A DNA stretch of 47,291 nucleotides from JALHMQ01 sp037441125 (GCA_037441125.1 JBBIST010000015.1:1-47291), one strand, 5' to 3'. Positions 1-11,388 are shown, counted from the stretch's first letter. The notes: generated by a model from the sequence alone, not told the origin. Translations and numbers: made by a program.

Positions 1-228
1 CGGCGCGAGTGCCTGCGGCGCGCGCAGCAGGCACTCGCGCACCTGGACCCGACCGCGGTACTGCAGCGCGGCTACGCGCTGGTGACCGACGGCGCCGGCG
101 CGATCGTCGCCGACGCCGGTCGGCTGCACCCTGGTGACGCGGTCACGCTGCATCTGGCGCGCGGCGGCGCGCTCGCGCGAATCGAACGCGTGCTGGCGCC
201 GAAACCGGACGCGGCGCAAGGTCGCTGA
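1..228 (+). CDS. xseA: Exodeoxyribonuclease VII large subunit, C-terminal fragment
   Basis: The window opens inside this gene; only the last 75 codons are present, in frame from base 1 to a TGA at 226-228. The visible peptide holds the C-terminal XseA signature: a short helix ending in LAHLDPTAVLQRGYALV, then a small beta domain with GDAVTLHLARG. XseA is the catalytic large subunit of exonuclease VII, which with XseB degrades single-stranded DNA in both directions in the cytoplasm. The catalytic region lies upstream and cannot be judged. xseA followed directly by sodB is a familiar order in betaproteobacteria, which supports the call despite the short fragment. Confidence 0.88.
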   Translation, partial: RRECLRRAQQALAHLDPTAVLQRGYALVTDGAGAIVADAGRLHPGDAVTLHLARGGALARIERVLAPKPDAAQGR

Positions 229-294
229 GCGGCGTTGCCGGCGACCGCGGCGGATAAACTTCCCGCCCCCTCCACCCACGCGCAAGGATCACCG

Positions 295-876
295 ATGGAA
301 CACTCGCTCCCGCCGCTGCCGTACGCAATGGACGCGCTGGCGCCGCACATGTCGAAGGAGACCTTCGAGTTCCATTACGGCAAGCATCATCAGGCCTACG
401 TCACCAACCTGAACAATCTGATCAAGGGCACCGAGTTCGAAGCGCTTGGGCTGGAAGAGATCGTCCGGCGTTCGTCGGGGCCGGTGTTCAACAATGCGGC
501 GCAGGTGTGGAACCACACCTTCTTCTGGCACTGTATGAAGCCCGGCGGGGGCGGCGAGCCGTCGGGCGCGCTCGCCGCGGCGATCGCCGCCAAGTGGGGC
601 GGCTACGCGGCGTTTCGCGAGGCGTTCAGTAAGAGCGCAGTCGGCAACTTCGGCTCCGGCTGGACCTGGCTGGTGCGCAAGCCCGACGGCTCGGTTGATC
701 TGGTCAACACCGGCAACGCCGGCACGCCGCTTACCGGCGCGGATCGGCCGCTGCTGACGATCGACGTCTGGGAGCACGCTTACTACATCGACTACCGCAA
801 CGCGCGGCCGAAGTTCGTCGACACCTTCCTCACGCACCTGGTCAACTGGGACTTCGCCGCGCGCAATTTCGGTTGA
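295..876 (+). CDS. sodB: Iron superoxide dismutase SodB
   Basis: A 193-residue Fe-type superoxide dismutase, which converts superoxide to hydrogen peroxide and oxygen in the cytoplasm. All four metal ligands are visible at the positions used in E. coli SodB: His27 (in FEFHYGKHH), His74 (in VWNHTFFW), Asp157 and His161 (in DVWEHAYYIDY). The N-terminus MEHSLPPLPYAMDAL is typical of the family. The ATG at 295 follows AAGGATC at a normal distance; the frame extends upstream to a TTG at 235, but that stretch has no family similarity. The gene lies 66 bp after xseA and converges on the DUF192 gene. Fe rather than Mn use is inferred from overall sequence; a cambialistic enzyme is possible. Confidence 0.97.
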   Translation: MEHSLPPLPYAMDALAPHMSKETFEFHYGKHHQAYVTNLNNLIKGTEFEALGLEEIVRRSSGPVFNNAAQVWNHTFFWHCMKPGGGGEPSGALAAAIAAKWGGYAAFREAFSKSAVGNFGSGWTWLVRKPDGSVDLVNTGNAGTPLTGADRPLLTIDVWEHAYYIDYRNARPKFVDTFLTHLVNWDFAARNFG

Positions 877-886
877 AGCGCAGCGG

Positions 887-1321
887 TCAGCGCGCTGCCG
901 GCAGCCCGGTGATCCGGGCGCCGGCGGCGATGCCGCGCTTGGCAAACCAGCCGCGTTCCATCTCGAGCGCGAAGCGCACCGGGCGCGCCGCGCAGTGGCT
1001 GGTCTGCGTCAGCGGCTCCATATCCTCGATGTTGACGATGCGGCCGTCGTCGGCCAGGAACGCCACCGACAGCGGGATCAGCGTGTTGCGCATCCACATG
1101 CAGTGCACGGCGGCGACAGGGAACACGAACAGCATGCCGTGATTGGGCGCCAGCCGTTCGCGAAACATCAATCCGCGCGCCAGCGCCGCTTCGGTAGCCG
1201 CCACCTCGGCCGTGATCTGGTGGATGCCGGCGGCGAGCCGGATCGTCGGCAGCGCCGGCGGCTCGGCCGCCGACGCCGGCGCAACGAGGGCGACGGCGAA
1301 CAGGAACGAGGCGATTCGCAT
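887..1321 (-). CDS. DUF192 family exported protein
   Basis: A 144-residue protein with a clear Sec signal peptide (MRIASFLFAVALVAPASAA, cleavage near residue 19), so probably periplasmic. The mature part matches the DUF192 fold: an ARGLMFRERLAPNHGMLF block, then the hallmark CMWMRNTLIPLSVAFL and a later DDGRIVNIEDMEP strand. The biochemical function of DUF192 is not established, so none is given. The ATG at 1321 is the only start that leaves an intact signal peptide. Its 3' end faces sodB with 10 bp between the stops; its 5' end shares a 145-bp divergent region with icd. Confidence 0.88.
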   Translation of the reverse strand: MRIASFLFAVALVAPASAAEPPALPTIRLAAGIHQITAEVAATEAALARGLMFRERLAPNHGMLFVFPVAAVHCMWMRNTLIPLSVAFLADDGRIVNIEDMEPLTQTSHCAARPVRFALEMERGWFAKRGIAAGARITGLPAAR

Positions 1322-1396
1322 CGGCGCGGCTCAGGCAGGACGGTCGGCGTGCAGATTAGCCGATCGCCGGCGCGCGCCGGGCCGCAGGCCGGCGGC

Positions 1397-1402
1397 TAGA
1401 CT
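1397..1402 (+). promoter_or_regulatory. Predicted -10 hexamer of icd
   Basis: TAGACT lies 64 bp before the icd ATG in the 145-bp icd/DUF192 divergent region. It matches four of six positions of the sigma-70 -10 element and is the same word found in front of katG and the FKBP gene here. No convincing -35 is seen 16-18 bp upstream. Confidence 0.35.
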
Positions 1403-1466
1403 GCGCCCCCTTCGCTGCGCGGGCGACCGGCGCTTCGAGCGACCCGCCAAGACATAGGGAGACGCG

Positions 1467-2735
1467 ATGTACCAGCACGTGAAGGTGCCCGACACCGGCC
1501 GCAAGATCACGGTCAATGCCGACACCAGCCTGAACGTTCCCGACCAGCCGATCATCCCGTACATCGAGGGCGACGGTACCGGCATCGACATCACGCCGGT
1601 GATGATCAAGGTGGTCGATGCCGCCGTCGAGCGCGCCTACGGCGGCCGGCGCCGGATCGCCTGGATGGAGATCTACGCCGGCGAGAAGTCGACCCGCGTC
1701 TACGGGCCGGACGTTTGGCTGCCGGAGGAGACGCTGCGCATCCTCAAGGACTTCGTGGTGTCGATCAAGGGGCCGCTCACGACGCCGGTGGGCGGCGGCA
1801 TCCGCTCGATCAACGTCGCCCTGCGCCAGGAGCTCGACCTGTACGTGTGCCTGCGTCCGGTGCGCTACTTCAAAGGCGTGCCCAGTCCGGTCAAGGAGCC
1901 GGAAAAGACCGACATGGTGATCTTCCGCGAGAACTCGGAAGACATCTACGCCGGCCTCGAGTACGAGGCCGAGAGCGACAAGGCGCGGCGCCTGATCGAG
2001 TTCCTGCAGAAGGAGCTCGGCGCGCGCAAGATCCGCTTCCCCGCCACCTCCGGCATCGGCATCAAGCCGGTCTCGCGCGAGGGCACCGAGCGGCTGGTGC
2101 GCAAGGCGCTGCGCTATTGCATCGACAACCGGCGCCGCTCGCTCACCTTCGTGCACAAGGGCAACATCATGAAGTTCACCGAGGGCGCCTTCGCCCGCTG
2201 GGGCTACGCGCTGGCGAGCCGCGAGTTCGGCGCCGAGCCGCTCGACGGCGGACCGTGGATGAAGTTCAAGGCGCCGCACGGCGAGATCGTGGTCAAGGAC
2301 GTGATCGCCGACGCCTTCCTGCAGCAGATCCTGCTGCGCCCGGGCGAGTACGACGTAATTGCCACCATGAACCTGAACGGCGACTACATCTCCGATGCGC
2401 TCGCGGCCCAGGTCGGCGGCATCGGCATCGCCCCCGGCGCCAACCTGTCCGACACGGTGGCGATGTTCGAGGCCACGCACGGCACCGCACCCAAGTACGC
2501 GGGCAAGGACTACGTCAATCCCGGTTCGGAGATTCTGTCGGCCGAGATGATGTTGCGTCACATGGGATGGACCGAGGCGGCGGACCTGATCGTGCGGTCG
2601 ATGGAGCGGACGATCCTGAACAAGACGGTCACCTACGACTTCGCGCGCCTGATGGAAGGGGCGACGCAACTGTCGTGCTCGGGCTTCGGCAACGCGATGA
2701 TCGCGGCGATGGGCGCCGACGGTCGCGACGGCTAG
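1467..2735 (+). CDS. icd: NADP-dependent isocitrate dehydrogenase
   Basis: A 422-residue enzyme of the E. coli Icd type (416 residues), which oxidatively decarboxylates isocitrate to 2-oxoglutarate in the TCA cycle. Visible landmarks are the N-terminal IIPYIEGDGTGIDITP, the substrate loop GGGIRSINVALRQELDLY whose Ser114 corresponds to the regulatory phosphoserine of the E. coli enzyme, the lysine in RFPATSGIGIKPVS, and HGTAPKYAG, whose Lys-Tyr pair is the NADP-preferring form. The ATG at 1467 is preceded by an AGGGAGA ribosome-binding site. It appears monocistronic. The conserved serine means control by an AceK-type kinase is possible, but no aceK lies in this window. Confidence 0.97.
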   Translation: MYQHVKVPDTGRKITVNADTSLNVPDQPIIPYIEGDGTGIDITPVMIKVVDAAVERAYGGRRRIAWMEIYAGEKSTRVYGPDVWLPEETLRILKDFVVSIKGPLTTPVGGGIRSINVALRQELDLYVCLRPVRYFKGVPSPVKEPEKTDMVIFRENSEDIYAGLEYEAESDKARRLIEFLQKELGARKIRFPATSGIGIKPVSREGTERLVRKALRYCIDNRRRSLTFVHKGNIMKFTEGAFARWGYALASREFGAEPLDGGPWMKFKAPHGEIVVKDVIADAFLQQILLRPGEYDVIATMNLNGDYISDALAAQVGGIGIAPGANLSDTVAMFEATHGTAPKYAGKDYVNPGSEILSAEMMLRHMGWTEAADLIVRSMERTILNKTVTYDFARLMEGATQLSCSGFGNAMIAAMGADGRDG

Positions 2736-2763
2736 CCGCGCGGCGCTTGCCACGGTAGCCGTG

Positions 2764-2778
2764 CTATCGCCTCAATAG
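2764..2778 (+). promoter_or_regulatory. OxyR-like dyad upstream of katG
   Basis: CTAT, seven bases, then ATAG: this is the inner half-site pair and spacing of the OxyR consensus (ATAG-N7-CTAT-N7-ATAG-N7-CTAT). The outer half-sites are not recognisable, so only the central dyad is supported. It ends 11 bp before the -35 of the predicted katG promoter, a usual place for an activating LysR-type regulator. OxyR as the regulator is inference from family knowledge; no oxyR gene is in the window. Confidence 0.45.
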
Positions 2779-2789
2779 GCAATCCTGCA

Positions 2790-2818
2790 TTGACCGCGCA
2801 GGAGGCGATTCCTAGACT
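2790..2818 (+). promoter_or_regulatory. Predicted sigma-70 promoter of katG
   Basis: TTGACC (2790-2795), a 17-bp spacer and TAGACT (2813-2818). The -35 matches five of six consensus positions and the -10 four of six, with ideal spacing. Predicted transcription start is near 2825, giving a leader of about 35 nt before the katG ATG at 2860, with AAGGAGA as the ribosome-binding site. Confidence 0.6.
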
Positions 2819-2859
2819 GGCCTGCATCGAGTGGATGCCCACTGTCGAAGGAGAGCAGC

Positions 2860-5046
<2,187 letters not shown>

Positions 5047-5130
5047 GCCGGCAACGGCCGCGGCTCGCACCCCGGCCGCAGCGCTGTACGCGCTGCGCCG
5101 GCTCCGGCCCGGCGGACGCGGTCAGACAAG

Positions 5131-5158
5131 AAAAAAACCCCGCCGCGGCGGGGTTTTT
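5131..5158. terminator. Bidirectional rho-independent terminator between katG and csp
   Basis: A perfect 16-bp palindrome (CCCCGCCG/CGGCGGGG, 5138-5153) is flanked by seven A on the left and five T on the right, so it forms a GC hairpin with a U-tract on both strands. It lies 85 bp after the katG stop and 27 bp beyond the csp stop, and can end both convergent transcripts. Confidence 0.9.
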
Positions 5159-5184
5159 CATCTGGTGAGCGCGACCGGCAGCGT

Positions 5185-5391
5185 TCAGCCGGCGGCGCTG
5201 ATGTTCGATGCCTGTTTGCCCTTCGGGCCGGAGACGACCTCGAACGAGACCTTCTGCCCCTCCTTCAGGGTCTTGAAGCCGTTCATCTGGATCGCGGAGA
5301 AGTGAGCGAAGAGATCCTCGCCGCCCTCATCCGGAGTGATGAATCCGTAGCCCTTAGCGTCGTTGAACCACTTGACCGTACCCGTTGCCAT
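5185..5391 (-). CDS. Cold-shock domain protein (CspA/CspD family)
   Basis: A 68-residue single-domain cold-shock protein. Both RNA-binding motifs are present: KGYGFITP (RNP1) and DLFAHFSAI (RNP2), with the usual TVKWFNDAKG start and GPKGKQASNI end. Such proteins bind single-stranded nucleic acid and act as RNA chaperones or, in CspD, inhibit replication. The ATG at 5391 is preceded by GGGAAG; the frame is open to 5757 but that part is arginine- and proline-rich without family match. A csp gene divergent from clpS-clpA is the arrangement of E. coli cspD, which suggests the CspD position, but length and sequence do not settle CspA versus CspD. A leader of about 135 nt is predicted. Confidence 0.93.
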   Translation of the reverse strand: MATGTVKWFNDAKGYGFITPDEGGEDLFAHFSAIQMNGFKTLKEGQKVSFEVVSGPKGKQASNISAAG

Positions 5392-5532
5392 AGCTGCTCT
5401 TCCCGTTGGTTGCCTCGACCCCGGTTGCCGTGTCTTGCGCGCTGCCCGCGCTCGGCTGACAACCATTCCGGCGGCCGGCCCGGGGCCGGTGCGCGGGCCC
5501 GCTTCGGTCTTGGTATTGACAGCGGGCGGCGA

Positions 5533-5562
5533 ATTGTTCGAGCAAACGATCGGCGTCGTCAA
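5533..5562 (-). promoter_or_regulatory. Predicted csp promoter
   Basis: Read on the minus strand: TTGACG (5562-5557), an 18-bp spacer and AACAAT (5538-5533). The -35 matches five of six and the -10 four of six consensus positions. A start near 5526 would give a leader of about 135 nt, in the range of cspA-type mRNAs. Confidence 0.4.
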
Positions 5563-5843
5563 GCGCCGCGCGGCCCCCTTTGTCGCGTGCGGCTGCCCGC
5601 GCCTGCGCGGCGGCGCCCGGCGGACCGGGTTCGCTGCGCCGCGTCGGTCGCCGGCGACCGCTGCCCATGCCGGCGATGGCGACGGCTCCTTCATCGTCGA
5701 GCGCTGCGCGTCGACGCGGCGGCGCGCGCACGAGCCGGCGCGCGCAAGCGAGCGCAAGCCGCGCGCGCGAGCGGTCTTTGCCGAGAGGAACTAACTTATG
5801 ATTGGCTCGCTTTTTCCCTCGCGGGCGGGCGGCGGGCCTTTCC

Positions 5844-5849
5844 TAGAAT
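5844..5849 (+). promoter_or_regulatory. Predicted -10 hexamer of clpS, leaderless start implied
   Basis: TAGAAT (five of six consensus) ends seven bases before the clpS ATG at 5856, so transcription would start at or next to the A of the start codon. No ribosome-binding site is visible between the hexamer and the ATG. No clear -35 is seen. Either clpS-clpA mRNA is leaderless from this promoter or another promoter lies upstream. Confidence 0.4.
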
Positions 5850-5855
5850 GGCTGC

Positions 5856-6166
5856 ATGAGTGGCGATCAACGGAGCGATGGCGCAGCGGTCGTCGAGAAG
5901 CAGGGTTCTCGCGTTAAGCCGCCGCGGCTGTACCAGGTGGTTCTGCTGAACGACGATTTCACGCCGATGGAGTTCGTGGTCGGCGTGCTGCAGAAATTCT
6001 TCGGCAAGGGTCGCGAGCAGGCGACACAGATCATGCTGAAGGTGCATCATGAGGGCCGCGGCGTCTGTGGCGTCTATCCGCGCGACGTGGCGGCGACGAA
6101 GGTCGAGCAGGTTTGCAGTTACTCACGCCGGCATCAGCATCCGCTGCAGTGCGTGATGGAGGAAGC

Positions 6167-6170
<4 letters not shown>
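5856..6170 (+). CDS. clpS: ATP-dependent Clp protease adaptor ClpS
   Basis: A 104-residue ClpS, the N-recognin that delivers proteins with destabilising N-terminal residues to ClpAP. The signature LLNDDFTPMEFVV is present; Asn32, Asp33, Met38 and His64 correspond to the residues of the E. coli binding pocket (numbering offset by two). The first 20 residues form the flexible tail that engages ClpA. It overlaps clpA by 4 bp (ATGA), so the two are translationally coupled. No Shine-Dalgarno sequence precedes the ATG. Confidence 0.97.
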
Positions 6171-8479
<2,309 letters not shown>

Positions 8480-8502
8480 CCCATCCGGGTAGATCCCGCC
8501 TC

Positions 8503-8511
8503 TCACTGTGA
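8503..8511. repeat. Everted TCAC-T-GTGA repeat upstream of the sulfide cluster
   Basis: The 9-bp dyad TCACTGTGA lies 23 bp after the clpA stop and 34 bp before the GTGA-N6-TCAC palindrome at 8545-8560. It reuses the same GTGA half-site word, which suggests an additional weaker contact for the same regulator. Alone it could be chance. Confidence 0.25.
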
Positions 8512-8527
8512 CTGCTCGATCGGTACA

Positions 8528-8560
8528 TTGACATCTGCGCCTAGAGTGACGAAAGTCACT
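8528..8560 (+). promoter_or_regulatory. CRP/FNR-like palindrome and -35 element before the sulfide dehydrogenase genes
   Basis: A perfect TTGACA (-35 consensus) at 8528-8533 is followed by the perfect inverted repeat AGTGAC-GAAA-GTCACT at 8545-8560. The repeat contains GTGA-N6-TCAC, the core of CRP/FNR-family operators (TGTGA-N6-TCACA for CRP). With a 17-bp spacer the -10 would fall inside the palindrome, a repressor-like position. TAGAGT at 8542 is too close to be paired with this -35. The nearest downstream gene is the monohaem cytochrome at 8746, so the leader would be about 180 nt. Identity of the regulator is unknown. Confidence 0.45.
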
Positions 8561-8745
8561 TTCGGCGCCGTGGCTAACGCAGAAGTTGCCCCGGCGACGG
8601 CGGCAACCGCTGCGGATGCGACCGCGGTGGCTTGCCGGTCCAGGGTCTGTAGCGACGGCATCACGGCCGCCTTCCGGGCGTGCCGGCGGCGCTGTCCCGG
8701 CAATTCCGGCGGCAGACGAACGCAGACAACAGCAAGGAGACATCG

Positions 8746-9051
8746 ATGAACCGGAAGTTGCTTTACGCGCTCCTGGTGGCCGGCAGCGCACCGCTCGCCG
8801 CGATCGCGCAGGCGCCCGACATCGGCCGCGATCTGGCGGCCTCGTGCGCGATGTGCCACGGCACCAGCGGCCGCTCGGCGCATCCGGCGTTTCGCGCCCT
8901 GGCCGGCATGGATCGCGCCACCTTCATCACCGAGATGAAGAACCTGCGCGACGGCAAGCGCCCGGCGACCGTGATGCACCAGATCGGCAAGGGCTACACC
9001 GATGCCGAGATCGAGCTAATGGCGACCTATTTCGCCGCCCGCAAGCGCTGA
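8746..9051 (+). CDS. Monohaem cytochrome c, upstream subunit of the sulfide dehydrogenase cluster
   Basis: A 101-residue exported cytochrome. A Sec signal peptide (MNRKLLYALLVAGSAPLAAIAQA) is followed by one haem site, CAMCH at residues 34-38, and downstream methionines that could be the sixth ligand (for example VMHQIGKGY). Size and motif fit class I cytochromes of the FccA/SoxE kind. It is 14 bp ahead of the FccB-type flavoprotein gene and surely co-transcribed, so it probably accepts electrons from that enzyme in the periplasm. The ATG at 8746 has AAGGAGA six bases upstream; earlier in-frame starts would displace the signal peptide. Confidence 0.88.
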   Translation: MNRKLLYALLVAGSAPLAAIAQAPDIGRDLAASCAMCHGTSGRSAHPAFRALAGMDRATFITEMKNLRDGKRPATVMHQIGKGYTDAEIELMATYFAARKR

Positions 9052-9065
9052 CCGAGGAGACTGCG

Positions 9066-10340
9066 ATGAACGTCCAATTTAGCCGGCGCGGTTTCCTGTA
9101 TCTAAGCGGTGCGGCGGCCGCGGTCGCCGCCACCGGGTGTGCGACCGTTCCCGCGCGACCGAAGGCGCGAGTGGTGGTGGTCGGCGGCGGCTTCGGCGGC
9201 GCGACCGCCGCCAAGTACATGCGCCTGTACGACCCGACGATCCACGTGACTCTGGTCGAGCGCGAGACCGCCTTCACCTCGTGCCCGATGTCGAACCTGG
9301 TGATCGGCGGCAAGGCGAAAATGGAGCAGTTGCGCCAGTCCTACGACGGGCTGCGCAAGCATGGCGTGCAGGTGGTGACCGACGAGGCGACCGCGATCGA
9401 CGCCGACAAGCGCCAGGTGCGGCTGCGCCGCGGCGAGGCGCTGCCTTACGACCGGTTGATCCTGTCGCCCGGGATCGGCTTCGTCTACGACGAAATTGCC
9501 GGCTACCGCGAGGCGATGGCGGCGCAACGCGTGCTGCACGCGTGGACCGCCGGCGAGCAGACCGCAGCCCTGCGTCGCCAGCTCGAGGCGATGCCCGACG
9601 GCGGCGTCTACGCGATCACGATCCCGCTGCCGCCCTACCGCTGCCCGCCCGGACCGTACGAGCGCGCGAGCGTGATCGCTGCCTACTTCAGGGCGGCCAA
9701 GCCGCGCTCGCGGGTGCTGGTGCTGGACGCGAACCCGGACGTGATCTCCAAGGGCGGGCTGTTCAAGCGCGCCTGGGAAGATCTCTACAAGGGCACGATC
9801 GAGTACCGCGGCGGCCAGAAGACCCTTGCCGTTGACCCGAAGACCGGCGCGATCCGCCTCGACGTCGACGAGATCCGCGCCGACGTCGTCAACGTCGTGC
9901 CGCCGCAGCGCGCCGGCGACATCGCGCTCGCTGCCGGCGTGGCCAACGTCGGCAAGCGCTGGTGCGCGGTCGACTGGCGCACCTCGGAGTCGACCGCGGT
10001 CAAGAACATCCACGTGCTCGGCGACGCAACCGCGCCGGCGCCACTGATGCCGAAGTCGGCCAGCATGGCCAACCAGCACGGCAAGCTGTGCGCGTCGGCC
10101 GTGGTGGCGCTGCTCAACGGTCTGGCGCCGAACCCGAGTCCGAAGATCGCCAACACCTGCTACAGCTTCGTCTCGGCGACCGAGGCGATCCGGGTGTCGT
10201 CGGTGCACGGCTGGAACGACAAAGAGAACACCCTGACCACCGTGCCGGGTTCGGGCGGGGTCTCGGCTGCTCGCAACGCGCTCGAAACCGACCTCGCCTG
10301 GGCCTGGGCCAACGCGATCTGGGCCGACAGCTTCGGGTGA
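9066..10340 (+). CDS. fccB: Flavocytochrome c sulfide dehydrogenase flavoprotein (FccB/SoxF type)
   Basis: A 424-residue periplasmic flavoprotein. A twin-arginine signal (FSRRGFLYLSGAAAAV) suits export of a folded, cofactor-loaded protein. The FAD-binding VVVVGGGFGG is at residues 36-45; Cys73 in TSCPMSNLVIGG is the position of the covalent 8-alpha-cysteinyl FAD in characterised enzymes. Cys193 (YRCPPGPYE) and Cys365 (ANTCYSF) match the redox-active disulfide that attacks sulfide. VLGDAT near 318 is the second FAD contact. The reaction is oxidation of sulfide to sulfur with electrons passed to a c-type cytochrome. Genes for monohaem cytochromes lie 14 bp upstream and 192 bp downstream. An ATGC near residue 25 resembles a weak lipobox, but cleavage there is uncertain. 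Confidence 0.93.
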   Translation: MNVQFSRRGFLYLSGAAAAVAATGCATVPARPKARVVVVGGGFGGATAAKYMRLYDPTIHVTLVERETAFTSCPMSNLVIGGKAKMEQLRQSYDGLRKHGVQVVTDEATAIDADKRQVRLRRGEALPYDRLILSPGIGFVYDEIAGYREAMAAQRVLHAWTAGEQTAALRRQLEAMPDGGVYAITIPLPPYRCPPGPYERASVIAAYFRAAKPRSRVLVLDANPDVISKGGLFKRAWEDLYKGTIEYRGGQKTLAVDPKTGAIRLDVDEIRADVVNVVPPQRAGDIALAAGVANVGKRWCAVDWRTSESTAVKNIHVLGDATAPAPLMPKSASMANQHGKLCASAVVALLNGLAPNPSPKIANTCYSFVSATEAIRVSSVHGWNDKENTLTTVPGSGGVSAARNALETDLAWAWANAIWADSFG

Positions 10341-10342
10341 GG

Positions 10343-10360
10343 TGGGCCGCGGGCGGCCCA
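10343..10360. repeat. Strong hairpin directly after fccB
   Basis: TGGGCCGC-GG-GCGGCCCA is a perfect 8-bp inverted repeat beginning 3 bp after the fccB stop. There is no T-tract, so it is not a classic intrinsic terminator. It may protect the 3' end of the first two genes' mRNA or reduce read-through into the second cytochrome gene. Confidence 0.4.
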
Positions 10361-10532
10361 TGGGTGATGCCCGAGCCGCCCGCTCGCTCCAATCGGTGCC
10401 GGCGGTCGCCGGCGGCGCTGGTCTGCCGGCGCGCGACCCGCGCCGTCGTGCCGCCACCGCGCTCTGATCCAGGGTCGGTCCGCTGGACGCTGTCCTCACC
10501 ACCGTTCGCCCCGGGGAGAAAGGCCCGCAGCC

Positions 10533-10853
10533 ATGACGTTGACACTGCTTCGCAACGGCGCGCTCGTTGCGGTCCTGGCGACGCCTGCCACCGGCATCGG
10601 CGCCGATGCCGCGATGGCCGAGCGCGGCCGCACACTGGCCTCCGCCAGTTGCTTCCTGTGCCACGGCATGCGCGGCGAAGTCGCCACGGATCTGGTGCCG
10701 CGCCTGGCCGGTCAGAACGCCCTCGACCTCGAAAAGCATCTGCGCGACTTCCGCGATCGCCGTCGCACCGGAGGCGGCATGGAGGGCTTCGCGGCCCGCC
10801 TGTCGGACGACGACATCGCCGCCATTGCACTCTTCTACAGCCAACAGAAGTGA
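10533..10853 (+). CDS. Monohaem cytochrome c, downstream member of the sulfide dehydrogenase cluster
   Basis: A 106-residue cytochrome with a signal-like N-terminus (LLRNGALVAVLATPATGIGA) and one haem site, CFLCH at residues 40-44. It has the compact helical pattern of FccA/SoxE cytochromes (RLAGQNALDLEKHLRDFRD, then LSDDDIAAIALFYSQQK) and resembles the upstream cytochrome in size and layout while differing clearly in sequence. The ATG at 10533 follows a GGGGAGAAAGG site. It lies 192 bp after fccB with a hairpin between them, so it may be transcribed at a lower level or separately. It may be a second electron acceptor or the other half of a split dihaem subunit. It converges on dut. Confidence 0.85.
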   Translation: MTLTLLRNGALVAVLATPATGIGADAAMAERGRTLASASCFLCHGMRGEVATDLVPRLAGQNALDLEKHLRDFRDRRRTGGGMEGFAARLSDDDIAAIALFYSQQK

Positions 10854-10930
10854 GTTGCGGGCAAGCCCGCCGGCGCCGAGGTCCGCGACCTGTCCGCGTT
10901 CCTCTGCCGACTGCCCCGTGAAGGCCGGCG

Positions 10931-11380
10931 CTACCGGTGTCCGGTCGAGCCGAAGCCGCCGCTGCCGCGCGTGCTCGTGGCAAAGGCCTCGACCACGTTC
11001 AGCCTGACCTGCGCCACCGGCACTACCACGAGTTGCGCGATCCGATCCAGCGGCTGCACGGTGAACGGCGACTGGCCGCGATTCCAGGCCGAGACCATCA
11101 ACTGACCCTGGTAGTCGGAGTCGATCAGGCCGACCAGGTTGCCGAGCACGATCCCGTGTTTGTGGCCGAGGCCCGAGCGCGGCAGGATCAGCGCCGCGTA
11201 GCCGGGGTCGCCCAGGTGAATCGCGATGCCGGTCGGTACCAAGTGCGTGGCGCCGGCGGCGAGCGTCAGCGGTGCATCGATGCAGGCGCGCAGGTCGAGC
11301 CCGGCCGCGCCTGGCGTCGCGTAGGCGGGCGGCGTGTCGCCCAGGCGCGGGTCGAGCACGCGGATGTCGAGCGTGATCAA
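10931..11380 (-). CDS. dut: Deoxyuridine 5'-triphosphate nucleotidohydrolase (dUTPase)
   Basis: A 149-residue trimeric-type dUTPase, near the 151 of E. coli. It hydrolyses dUTP to dUMP and pyrophosphate, keeping uracil out of DNA and feeding dTMP synthesis. The five family motifs are visible: AGLDLRAC (1), LPRSGLGHKHGI (2), GLIDSDYQGQLMVS (3), PLDRIAQLVVVP (4) and the C-terminal lid RGSGGFGSTG (5). No ATG fits; a TTG at 11380 gives MITLDIRVLDPRLG, which aligns with the known N-terminus, and sits 8 bp after the stop of the preceding gene, so coupling is likely. It is the last gene of the ribF-ileS-lspA-coaBC run. Confidence 0.94.
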   Translation of the reverse strand: MITLDIRVLDPRLGDTPPAYATPGAAGLDLRACIDAPLTLAAGATHLVPTGIAIHLGDPGYAALILPRSGLGHKHGIVLGNLVGLIDSDYQGQLMVSAWNRGQSPFTVQPLDRIAQLVVVPVAQVRLNVVEAFATSTRGSGGFGSTGHR

Positions 11381-11388
11381 GATCGAGC

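Larger units (their letters stand above)
5392..5855. other. 464-bp divergent intergenic region between csp and clpS, no gene seen
   Basis: No credible coding region: the open frames here are low-complexity Arg/Ala/Pro shadows of GC-rich DNA. It holds the predicted csp promoter and long csp leader on the minus strand, an AT-richer patch around 5790-5815, and a TAGAAT -10 just before clpS. The long leader is consistent with cold-shock mRNAs, whose 5' UTR acts as a thermosensor. Confidence 0.6.

Noticed and set aside
2743..2797. A full four-half-site OxyR operator upstream of katG
   Set aside because: Only the inner CTAT-N7-ATAG pair is present; the outer positions do not match, so only a partial site is claimed.
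5392..5757. N-terminal extension of the cold-shock protein to 190 residues
   Set aside because: The added residues are Arg/Pro/Ala-rich with no family match, and a good ribosome-binding site precedes the standard 68-residue start.
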